From contig PMLO01000233.1 in NCBI GenBank assembly GCA_003158895.1, positions 12,997 through 18,497 of the forward strand: a DNA stretch of 5,501 bases. The letters run 5' to 3'. Positions 1 to 5,501 of this stretch are shown here, piece after piece. Under the pieces are notes generated by a model. It had not been told where the DNA came from. It did not search any database and was given only the letters and a program-made list of their open reading frames with translations. A program made the translations under genes and the position numbers. The DNA is from Propionibacteriaceae bacterium. GTDB taxonomy: Bacteria; Actinomycetota; Actinomycetes; Propionibacteriales; Propionibacteriaceae. The number at the start of each line of letters is the position of its first letter. Within the stretch, counting starts at the first letter, position 1.

Positions 1-579
1 TTCGGGCGCAAACAGACGGGCTTCGCGCGCGAGATCGTGCTGTGCGTCGACCAGTCGGGGTCGATGGCGACCTCGGTCGTGTACGCGTCGATCTTCGCGA
101 GCGTCCTGGCCTCGATCCGGGCGCTGAAGACGACGCTCGTCGTGTACGACACGGCGGTCGTCGACCTCACCGAGGAGCTTCGCGACCCGGTCGACGTGAT
201 CTTCGGCACGCAGCTGGGCGGCGGCAACGACACGCCCCGCGCCCTCGCGTACTGCGAACCGCTCATCACCCGGCCACGTGACACGGTGTTCGTCCTGGTC
301 AGCGACCTGTACGAGGGGGAGGGGTCGGCTGAGATGATCCGACGGCTCGGTGCCCTATCGAATGCCGGCTCGGCCGTGATCGTGCTGCTGGCGCTCGACG
401 ACGAGGGCAAGCCCTCTTTCGAGAAGGAGAACGCCGCCTCGCTTGCCGCACTCGGCATCCCCTGCTTCGCCTGTACGCCGGACGCCTTCCCCGACCTCAT
501 GGCAGTGGCCGTTTCGCGCGGCGACGTCGCCCAGTGGGCCGCCTCCCGCGAGTCAGCCGCTGCCACCCTCCGGACCTGA
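1..579 (+). CDS. VWA-domain (YehP/CoxE-like) protein, C-terminal part
   Basis: This is the last 192 codons of a gene that starts before the window; the frame is open from base 1 and ends at TGA 577-579. A GTG at 37 could be read as a start, but it lies inside the first beta strand of the fold, so I treat the gene as truncated by the window edge. The visible part is a von Willebrand factor A domain. Its metal-ion (MIDAS) site is complete: the DQSGSM motif at visible residues 17-22 supplies Asp17, Ser19 and Ser21, with Thr78 in GGGNDT and Asp102 in VSDLYEG. There is no signal peptide or membrane segment in this part, so a cytoplasmic location is likely. The sequence resembles bacterial VWA proteins of the YehP/CoxE type. 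These are commonly encoded with MoxR-family AAA+ ATPases and are thought to act as metal-dependent protein-binding partners in ATPase-driven assembly or maturation. The partner genes would lie upstream, outside the window. The domain call is firm; the subfamily and role are inferred. Confidence 0.85.
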   Translation, partial: FGRKQTGFAREIVLCVDQSGSMATSVVYASIFASVLASIRALKTTLVVYDTAVVDLTEELRDPVDVIFGTQLGGGNDTPRALAYCEPLITRPRDTVFVLVSDLYEGEGSAEMIRRLGALSNAGSAVIVLLALDDEGKPSFEKENAASLAALGIPCFACTPDAFPDLMAVAVSRGDVAQWAASRESAAATLRT

Positions 580-590
580 ACGGCCGCCTT

Positions 591-676
591 CCACGTACAT
601 TCAGTGGCACTGGGGCGGCCGCCGATCCGTATAGCGATCGGTGAACCCCGTTTCTGCCAGTGAATGTACGAGGTGG
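591..676. repeat. nested imperfect inverted repeat in the 580-707 gap
   Basis: The gap between the VWA gene and the membrane-protein gene contains a layered dyad. The outer arms are CGTACATTCAGTGG (594-607) and CCAGTGAATGTACG (657-670), complementary at 13 of 14 positions. Inside them GGGG (612-615) faces CCCC (646-649), and CCGATC (622-627) faces GATCGG (636-641). All three pairs centre near base 631-632. CCAC at 591-594 can also pair with GTGG at 673-676 across a small bulge. A separate short palindrome, CAGTG-G-CACTG, lies at 602-612. The structure could be an RNA hairpin ending the VWA transcript, an operator, or a remnant of a small palindromic repeat element. No T-run follows it, so it is not a classical intrinsic terminator. 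The symmetry is seen directly; the role is unknown. Confidence 0.6.
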
Positions 677-695
677 TGTCCGACGAGGCGGCGCG

Positions 696-701
696 TAGCC
701 T
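696..701 (+). promoter_or_regulatory. candidate -10 element for leaderless start at 708
   Basis: TAGCCT fits the actinobacterial -10 pattern TANNNT and occupies -12 to -7 relative to the GTG at 708. That would put transcription start on the start codon itself. The only Shine-Dalgarno-like string, GAGG at 702-705, is just two bases from the GTG, too close for normal use, which favours leaderless initiation. No convincing -35 is visible: the hexamer 17 bases upstream is GTGGTG. A second A/T-rich hexamer, TATAGC at 630-635 in the centre of the upstream dyad, is an alternative -10. Confidence 0.35.
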
Positions 702-707
702 GAGGCC

Positions 708-1112
708 GTGACGTCACCCGGGCACAACGAGAAGCCGATCTTCGAGGCCGAGAAGGCTCCGCCGACGGTCTGGGAGCAGATCGTGTCCGCGCTACGTCCT
801 CGCCGGTCGTCGACCCCCGCGTACCCGAAGCCCCCGAGGCCACAAGGGACGCGCAACGTCCTGATCGCGATGGGCACGTCCCTGGTCGGAGCGATCGGTG
901 GCGTCCTGTTCATGCTCGGCGTGCTCGGCGTCTCGATGTCGGTCATGCTCGCCGTCGCCCTTGTCGCTACCAGGATCCAGAACCTCAGCATGGGGATCAA
1001 CTGGATCGTGGCGCCGGCATCGCTCGCGATCTTCGCTGTTTTCGGTGGCGCCGGCTACCTGCTGCTCCGCTCAGTCGGCATCTTCAGGCGTCAGCGACGT
1101 ACGCCACGATGA
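708..1112 (+). CDS. small multi-pass membrane protein of unknown function, coupled to ABC exporter
   Basis: This 134-residue protein starts at GTG 708 and I do not recognise its family. Residues 1-48 are polar and proline-rich, with a basic stretch around residues 30-45, and are probably cytoplasmic. Residues 50-88 form one long hydrophobic run, broken near GVLGVS (71-76), that could hold two closely packed helices. Residues 98-121 form a further helix, followed by the basic tail FRRQRRTPR. Two or three membrane segments are therefore expected, and there is no cleavable signal peptide. The stop codon overlaps the start of the ABC exporter in an ATGA arrangement (1109-1112), so the two are almost certainly co-transcribed and translationally coupled. 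Partnership with the exporter, as an accessory or regulatory subunit, is inferred from that overlap only. The start is chosen for the leaderless-type -10 spacing; the next in-frame candidate, ATG 870, would fall inside the first hydrophobic segment. The protein could also be an unrelated membrane protein. Confidence 0.75.
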   Translation: MTSPGHNEKPIFEAEKAPPTVWEQIVSALRPRRSSTPAYPKPPRPQGTRNVLIAMGTSLVGAIGGVLFMLGVLGVSMSVMLAVALVATRIQNLSMGINWIVAPASLAIFAVFGGAGYLLLRSVGIFRRQRRTPR

Positions 1113-2911
1113 GCGAACCGACCAGGCGCGGGCCCTTCTCGCGACCGTCTCGAGGTACCGGCCCACGCGCCGGGATCAAGGACCTGCTCCCCTACCTCGC
1201 GGCCCATCGCGGCATCCTGGGCATCGCGATCGGCCTGTCCGTCGTCGGCGCCGCCACGTCTCTGGCTCAGCCGCTCGTCGTCGCCGAGCTCGTCCGTCGC
1301 GTACAGGCTTCCCTCGCGCTCGCTCCCCTGCTCTGGCTGCTGGTCGCGCTTCTGCTCCTCAACGGGATCGTCAGCGGCGTGCAGCACTACCTGCTGCAGC
1401 GCGCGGGCACCTCGGTCGTTCTCACTGCCCGCGAGCGCCTCGTCCGGCACGTGCTGAAGCTGCCGATCAGCGAGTACGACCGGCGCCGTACGGGCGACAT
1501 GGTCTCTCGGATCGGTACGGACACGACGCTGCTGTACGCGGTGCTGACGCAGGGCCTCATCGACGCCGTCGGCGGCGCAGTCACGCTTGTCGGCGCGCTG
1601 ATCGGGATGCTCGTCATCGACCCGCTGCTGCTCGGGCTGACCGTGCTGGTGCTCGTGCTGGCCATGGGAGTGGTCGGCGTTCTCACCCGCGGGATACGCA
1701 CGGCGAGCCGCCGTCAGCAGGACGCCGTAGGCGCGTTGACCGCCGACGTCGAGCGGTCCATCGGCGCCGTACGCACCATCCGCGCCTCCGGCGCCGTCGA
1801 TCGCGAGACGACCGGGATCATGGCGCTGGCCACCGAGGCCTGGCGGGCCGGCGTCGACGTGGCCCGCGCATCCGCCCCCGTCGTACCGACCGCGACCATG
1901 GCGATGAACCTCGCCTTCCTCATGGTCGTCGGTGTGGGGGGCTACCGCGTCGCGTCCGGCGCGCTCACGATCGGCGGCCTCACCGCGTTCCTGCTGTTCC
2001 TGTTCCTCATGGCTCTTCCCATCGGCAATGCGTTCGGCGCGGTCACCTCGGTGTCCAGCGCGCTCGGGGCCCTCGGCCGCATCACCGAGGTGCTCGACCT
2101 GCCGCTCGAGACCACGAGCGACGCCTCGGACGCCACCCTCGAGGGCCGCCTCAACACCACCGCCGCTCCCGACGCACCGGCGATCGAGCTCGATTGCGTG
2201 ACGTTCGCGTACGAGACCGGCGACGAGCCCGTACAGGTCCTGACCCACGTCTCGTTCGGGATCCCGCGCGGCACCCGTACGGCCCTGGTCGGGCCGTCCG
2301 GCGCCGGCAAGAGCACGGTGCTCGGGCTGCTCGAACGCTTCTACGACGTCGACGCGGGTACCATCCGGCTCGGCGGCGTCGACATCCGGCGGCTGCCGCG
2401 CGAGGTGCTCCGTGCGCAGTACGGCTATGTGGAACAGGACGCGCCCGCACTCGCGGGCAGCATCCGCGACAACCTCGTCCTCGCGTCGCCGCTGTCGACC
2501 GACGACGACTGCTGGCGAGTGCTCGACGCGGTGAACCTGTCCGAGACCGTGCGACGCAATCCCCGCGGTCTCGACGCACCGGTCGGCGAGGACGGCGTGC
2601 TGCTGTCCGGCGGCGAGCGGCAGCGCCTCGCGATCGCTCGTGCGTTGCTCACCGACGCGCCTGTGCTGCTGCTCGACGAGTCGACCTCGAACCTCGACGG
2701 CCGCAACGAACAGCTGTTGCGCGACGCGCTCAGCGCCGCCTCGCAAGGTCGTACCACCCTTGTCATCGCCCACCGGCTGGCCACCGTGGCCGACGCCGAC
2801 CAGATCGTCGTCCTCGAGGAGGGTCGGGTGGTGGCGACGGGAACGCATGCGGAGCTGCTCGAGACCTCGCCCCTGTACCGGGAGCTGGCGGCCTCGCAGC
2901 TCCTCGTGTGA
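1109..2911 (+). CDS. ABC exporter half-transporter (fused permease and ATPase, multidrug/lipid type)
   Basis: This 600-residue protein joins a six-helix permease to an ATPase domain, the normal size and order for homodimeric exporters of the MsbA/BmrA/LmrA type. Such proteins sit in the cytoplasmic membrane and use ATP to expel drugs, lipids or other hydrophobic compounds. After a basic N-terminus (residues 1-22), hydrophobic segments lie near 35-57, 70-92, 140-160, 164-190, 263-285 and 287-305. The ATPase domain runs from about 358 to the end and is complete: A-loop Tyr368, Walker A GPSGAGKST (395-403), Q-loop Gln443, signature LSGGERQR (499-506), Walker B VLLLDE (519-524) with catalytic Glu524, D-loop SNLD (527-530) and switch His555. 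No motif is degenerate, which fits an active homodimer rather than half of a heterodimer. The ATG overlaps the stop of the membrane-protein gene, and with no clear ribosome site of its own it probably depends on coupling. The substrate cannot be read from the sequence. Confidence 0.95.
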   Translation: MSEPTRRGPFSRPSRGTGPRAGIKDLLPYLAAHRGILGIAIGLSVVGAATSLAQPLVVAELVRRVQASLALAPLLWLLVALLLLNGIVSGVQHYLLQRAGTSVVLTARERLVRHVLKLPISEYDRRRTGDMVSRIGTDTTLLYAVLTQGLIDAVGGAVTLVGALIGMLVIDPLLLGLTVLVLVLAMGVVGVLTRGIRTASRRQQDAVGALTADVERSIGAVRTIRASGAVDRETTGIMALATEAWRAGVDVARASAPVVPTATMAMNLAFLMVVGVGGYRVASGALTIGGLTAFLLFLFLMALPIGNAFGAVTSVSSALGALGRITEVLDLPLETTSDASDATLEGRLNTTAAPDAPAIELDCVTFAYETGDEPVQVLTHVSFGIPRGTRTALVGPSGAGKSTVLGLLERFYDVDAGTIRLGGVDIRRLPREVLRAQYGYVEQDAPALAGSIRDNLVLASPLSTDDDCWRVLDAVNLSETVRRNPRGLDAPVGEDGVLLSGGERQRLAIARALLTDAPVLLLDESTSNLDGRNEQLLRDALSAASQGRTTLVIAHRLATVADADQIVVLEEGRVVATGTHAELLETSPLYRELAASQLLV

Positions 2912-2915
2912 CCGG

Positions 2916-2955
2916 CTCAACCTGCGCTTGAGGCTGAGGTCGCCGCCGTGACCTC
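2916..2955. repeat. two tandem short inverted repeats between ABC exporter and SpoIID gene
   Basis: Two small dyads sit end to end in the 71-bp gap. CTCAA (2916-2920) pairs with TTGAG (2928-2932) across 7 bases, and GAGGTC (2936-2941) pairs perfectly with GACCTC (2950-2955) across 8 bases. A TGAGG direct repeat with a period of 6 (2929-2933 and 2935-2939) links them. There is no T-run, so a classical intrinsic terminator is unlikely. The second dyad overlaps the candidate -35 of the downstream gene and could be an operator. Arms this short are not rare by chance, so the role is tentative. Confidence 0.4.
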
Positions 2956-2976
2956 GCGGGAGCCCACTGCCAGGAT
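2948..2976 (+). promoter_or_regulatory. candidate promoter of the SpoIID gene
   Basis: GTGACC (2948-2953) matches the TTGACA consensus at four of six positions. It is followed by a 17-base spacer and CAGGAT (2971-2976), close to the TANNNT -10 pattern. The -10 occupies -12 to -7 relative to the ATG at 2983, so the message could be leaderless. The same bases also contain AGGA (2972-2975), seven bases from the ATG, an acceptable Shine-Dalgarno site if transcription begins further upstream. The sequence alone cannot separate the two readings. The -35 is covered by the GAGGTC/GACCTC dyad. Confidence 0.45.
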
Positions 2977-2982
2977 GCGGGA

Positions 2983-4857
2983 ATGATCAGACTCTTCACC
3001 CCGGGTCGGGCCCGACGCACTGCCGCTTTGCTGACTGGAATCGTGCTGGGACTCAGCGCGTCGCTGGCAGCCCCGAGCGCCGCTGTCGCCGTCGACGCTC
3101 CGGTGACGATCACCGGTCACGGGAACGGTCACGGCCGCGGCATGGGGCAGTACGGCGCGTACGGCTATGCCGTCAACCTCGGGTGGAGCTACCAGCAGAT
3201 CGTCGATCATTACTACTCGAACACGACCATGGCGAACACCGGGAACCCGGTCATCGACGTCGAGCTCACGGCCATGACGGGCAAGGACGCGGTCATCTGC
3301 GCGCCGGGCCTCACAGTTGACGGTACGGCTGTGGGGAAGGGCTGCGTGCTGGTTCGGCGGGTCGCGCAAGGTTCTTTCGCCGTGTTCGCAGCGAACACGT
3401 ACACGCCAGGCACGGATCCTGGGTGGACCCAGTGGGCGACGCGACCGACCGGACTGACAGTCTCGACGACCGCCGATCCGGCCAACCTCGCGAACCTGCT
3501 GCGCGTCTGGGACTCCTCGTCCAACAGCCACGGCTACCGGAGCAACCTCGTCATCGCCGACCCGGGCGGCACGCAGTACCTGTTCAACCGGATCGACGCT
3601 GAGACGTACCTGCGTGGCGTGATTCCGCGGGAGGTGCCCGCGACCTGGGGCAGCGCCGGCGGCGGGAAGGGCATGCAGGCGCTGGAAGCGCAGGCCATCG
3701 CCGCGCGCAGCTACGCGTTGTCCGGCTCCGCGCGCCCCTCAGGCGCCAAGATCTGCGACACCACCGCCTGCCAGGTGTACGGGGGCGCCTTCACCTGGGC
3801 CGTCGGCGCCGGAGCACCTACCGCGTCCGAGAACTCCCTGACCGACACAGCCGTCTCGAGTACGGCCGGACAGGTCCGCATGCTCAACGGCAGCATCGCA
3901 CGGACGGAGTTCAGCTCCTCCACCGGTGGCTACACCGCAGGCGGGACGTTCCCCGCAGTGGTCGATGACGGGGACGCGACATCCAACAACCCGTACCACT
4001 CGTGGTCCACCCCGACGACGCTGAGCGCGATCGCGTCGGCGCTCGGCACCGGCGCCATCGGGTCGATCACTGTCACAGGGCGCAACGGTCTCGGCGAAGA
4101 CGGCGGCCGCGTCACGCAGGTGACCGTCGTGACCACGACCGGGGCACGGAGCACCTTCACGGGCGCCCAGGTACGTACGGCGCTGGGACTGAAGAGTGAC
4201 TGGTTCTCGCTCTCTGGCATCAACCCCACCGAGGCGCAGAAGGTCGTACAGGCCCTCTACGCGGACATCCTCCATCGCACCCCCGACGCCGGCGGCATGG
4301 TTACCTGGACCAACCAGATCCTTCTGACCGGGTCGGCGGGGACCACGGCCACCGGCCTGTCCACGTCGAACGAGCGGCTGACGGTCTTCGTGACCGCTCA
4401 ATACCAGGCCGCGCTGCACCGCGATCCGGAGCCACCAGGGCTGGCGTTCTGGATACTGAAGCTTCAGTCGGGCTGGACAGTGCCGGACCTCCAAGCCGGG
4501 ATCTACGGCTCTGACGAGTCGCTGAAGGTTCTCGGCAACGGAGACATCCAGACCTGGATCGGCGCCATGTACTCATCGATCCTGGGCCGCAACGCCGGCC
4601 CGGCAGAGACTGCCTGGTGGGCCGCCTATGCGGCGAAGTACGGCCGCCAGGCCACGGTCGCCGGCATCTCGCACTCCGAGGAGGCGGCGAGGGTGCGGCT
4701 CACGGCCTACTACCAGACCATGCTCGGGCGCGACCCCGATGGGGCAGGTATCGCCAGCTTCGTGCCGGTGCTCATGCAGGGCCGCGGCGACATCCTCGTA
4801 CCGATCTACATCGGTCAGAGCACGGAATACTGGGCGCGCGCCCAGACGCGCTTCTGA
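2983..4857 (+). CDS. secreted SpoIID/LytB-domain protein with C-terminal DUF4214-like repeats
   Basis: This 624-residue protein has an N-terminal signal peptide: basic residues 9-12, a hydrophobic core at about 13-30, and a likely cleavage after AVA at residue 36. A SpoIID/LytB domain follows (about 40-410). Family members with lytic activity cleave peptidoglycan glycan strands; LytB is an amidase enhancer. Recognisable elements are a glycine/histidine motif HGNGHGRGMGQYGA (46-59), YLRGVIPREVPA (209-220) holding the conserved acidic residue Glu217, EAQAIAARSYA (235-245), CDTTACQVYGG (258-268), FSSSTGGYT (310-318) and FTGAQVRTALGLKS (392-405). Cys106/Cys121 and Cys258/Cys263 could form disulphides or a metal site. 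Four degenerate DUF4214-like repeats fill 421-602. No LPXTG or membrane anchor follows, so the protein is probably released or held non-covalently at the wall. The ATG is chosen because it gives a clean signal peptide and a well-placed promoter and ribosome site. The peptidoglycan role is known for the family; the precise enzymatic activity here is inferred. This does not imply that the organism sporulates. Confidence 0.92.
   Translation: MIRLFTPGRARRTAALLTGIVLGLSASLAAPSAAVAVDAPVTITGHGNGHGRGMGQYGAYGYAVNLGWSYQQIVDHYYSNTTMANTGNPVIDVELTAMTGKDAVICAPGLTVDGTAVGKGCVLVRRVAQGSFAVFAANTYTPGTDPGWTQWATRPTGLTVSTTADPANLANLLRVWDSSSNSHGYRSNLVIADPGGTQYLFNRIDAETYLRGVIPREVPATWGSAGGGKGMQALEAQAIAARSYALSGSARPSGAKICDTTACQVYGGAFTWAVGAGAPTASENSLTDTAVSSTAGQVRMLNGSIARTEFSSSTGGYTAGGTFPAVVDDGDATSNNPYHSWSTPTTLSAIASALGTGAIGSITVTGRNGLGEDGGRVTQVTVVTTTGARSTFTGAQVRTALGLKSDWFSLSGINPTEAQKVVQALYADILHRTPDAGGMVTWTNQILLTGSAGTTATGLSTSNERLTVFVTAQYQAALHRDPEPPGLAFWILKLQSGWTVPDLQAGIYGSDESLKVLGNGDIQTWIGAMYSSILGRNAGPAETAWWAAYAAKYGRQATVAGISHSEEAARVRLTAYYQTMLGRDPDGAGIASFVPVLMQGRGDILVPIYIGQSTEYWARAQTRF
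4243..4788 (+). repeat. four DUF4214-like protein repeats in the SpoIID-family protein
   Basis: The C-terminal third of the protein repeats a motif of the form Y-x3-L-(H/G)-R-x-P-(D/E)-x2-G-x3-W. The four units are YADILHRTPDAGG (426-438), YQAALHRDPEPPG (474-486), YSSILGRNAGPAE (530-542) and YQTMLGRDPDGAG (577-589). The conserved arginines at 432, 480, 536 and 583 are spaced 48, 56 and 47 residues apart. The third unit has lost the P-D pair and the glycine, and the fourth has Phe where the others have Trp. Such repeats occur in many secreted bacterial proteins. Their function is not established; a surface- or wall-binding role is a guess. Confidence 0.7.
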
Positions 4858-4858
4858 C

Positions 4859-5501
4859 GTGCGTGCGGTCAGGTACTCCACGGTCGGCGGGCCACTGGAG
4901 CTCGTGGATGTCCCAGAGCCGATCTGTCCGGCCGACGGCGCGGTGGTGCGGGTCGAGGCGACCGGAATCTGCCGCTCCGACTGGCACGCGTGGCGCGGCC
5001 ACGACCCCGTACCGCTCCCGATGATCCCCGGCCACGAGTTCGCCGGTACGGTCGCGGCCGTCGGACCCGAGGTGATGGGGTTCGTGGTCGGCGACCGGGT
5101 GACCGTGCCGTTCGTCAACGGTTGCGGTCACTGCGCCTGGTGTCTCGCGGGCGACGCGCAGGTGTGTCCAGAGCAGACGCAGCCGGGCTTCACGCACCCC
5201 GGGTCGTACGCGGAGCTGGTCCAGGTGCGCGCCGCCGACTTCAACCTCGTACGGCTCCCGGACAGCGTGGATGCCGTCACCGCGGCCTCGCTCGGTTGCC
5301 GGTTCGCGACGTCCTACCACGCACTCACGAGACAAAGCCGCTTGTCAGCCGGGCAATGGCTGGCTGTGTACGGGTGCGGTGGCGTCGGCGCGTCCGCGAT
5401 CCTCATCGCCAAGGCGCTCGGCGCCCAGGTCGTCGCGATCGACCCGTCCCCGGCGGCCCGCGAGCGAGCGGCCACCCTCGGTGCGAACTACGTCCTCGCC
5501 G
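4859..5501 (+). CDS. zinc-dependent alcohol dehydrogenase (medium-chain), N-terminal part
   Basis: The frame opens at GTG 4859, one base after the preceding stop, and runs off the right edge after 214 codons. The family is usually about 340-350 residues, so roughly the last third is missing. Members oxidise alcohols or polyols, or reduce aldehydes and ketones, with a nicotinamide cofactor in the cytoplasm. The catalytic zinc ligands are visible: Cys38 in GICRSD, His59-Glu60 in PGHEFAG, and Cys147 in SLGCRFATSYHA. The structural zinc site has four cysteines, 89, 92, 95 and 103. The cofactor fold begins at YGCGGVG (171-177), and an acidic residue, Asp195, ends the second strand, which favours NAD+ over NADP+. 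The start gives the usual short N-terminus (MRAVRYS). No Shine-Dalgarno site is visible, so translation probably depends on ribosomes finishing the SpoIID gene. The substrate is unknown, and no functional link to the cell-wall gene is apparent. Confidence 0.9.
   Translation, partial: MRAVRYSTVGGPLELVDVPEPICPADGAVVRVEATGICRSDWHAWRGHDPVPLPMIPGHEFAGTVAAVGPEVMGFVVGDRVTVPFVNGCGHCAWCLAGDAQVCPEQTQPGFTHPGSYAELVQVRAADFNLVRLPDSVDAVTAASLGCRFATSYHALTRQSRLSAGQWLAVYGCGGVGASAILIAKALGAQVVAIDPSPAARERAATLGANYVLA

Noticed and set aside
580..676. Intrinsic terminator after the VWA gene
   Set aside because: The dyad could form a hairpin, but no T-run follows either arm, so it does not meet the usual definition. 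It is reported as an inverted repeat instead.
664..711. 15-codon ORF (ATG 664 to TGA 709-711) overlapping the GTG start at 708, a possible leader peptide
   Set aside because: It has no ribosome site, no run of regulatory codons, and would not be transcribed if the message is leaderless from 708. An ORF this short is expected by chance.
497..1000. 167-codon - strand ORF across the 580-707 gap
   Set aside because: It overlaps the end of the VWA gene and the membrane-protein gene, has arginine-rich shadow composition, and no ribosome site.
1091..2920. 609-codon ORF on the - strand opposite the ABC exporter
   Set aside because: It is a low-complexity antisense shadow rich in R, G, E, D and H, with no recognisable domain or start signal.
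898..2931. Long ORF of 677 codons on the + strand in another frame over the ABC exporter
   Set aside because: Its product is an arginine-, alanine- and proline-rich shadow typical of high-GC DNA, while the overlapping frame encodes a complete ABC exporter with all motifs.
4573..5335. - strand ORFs opposite the start of the dehydrogenase
   Set aside because: The + strand frame from GTG 4859 carries every zinc-ligand and cofactor motif of an alcohol dehydrogenase; the antisense frames show no domain.

Overview
The window is about two-thirds G+C. It is densely coding on one strand, with GTG starts and a 4-base ATGA stop/start overlap. This points to a high-GC Gram-positive actinomycete. The protein types (SpoIID/LytB plus DUF4214 secreted protein, YehP-like VWA protein) and the frequent GTAC words would suit a Nocardioidaceae/Propionibacteriales-like genome, but that placement is an inference and no rRNA or other marker is present.

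Layout, all on the + strand: (1) 1-579, the C-terminal part of a VWA-domain protein with a complete MIDAS metal site, cut by the left edge. (2) 580-707, a 128-bp gap holding a nested imperfect dyad (591-676) and a -10-like hexamer exactly where a leaderless GTG start would need it. (3) 708-1112, a small unrecognised membrane protein whose stop overlaps the start of (4) 1109-2911, a complete 600-residue ABC exporter half-transporter with every nucleotide-binding motif intact. (5) 2912-2982, a 71-bp gap with two short inverted repeats and a plausible -35/-10 pair. (6) 2983-4857, a secreted SpoIID/LytB-type cell-wall protein with four degenerate DUF4214-like repeats. (7) 4859-5501, the N-terminal 214 residues of a zinc-dependent medium-chain alcohol dehydrogenase, starting one base after the previous stop and cut by the right edge.

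The genes form at least three transcription units by spacing: the end of a VWA operon, the membrane protein/ABC exporter pair, and the SpoIID/dehydrogenase pair. The exporter pair probably acts as one module in the cytoplasmic membrane. The SpoIID protein is predicted to act outside the cell on peptidoglycan. Nothing visible links the dehydrogenase to it beyond the tight junction.

I see no CRISPR array, insertion sequence, tRNA or rRNA, and no clear new system. The most interesting points are the apparently permuted order of the SpoIID domain, the nested dyad at 591-676, and the small membrane protein coupled to the exporter.
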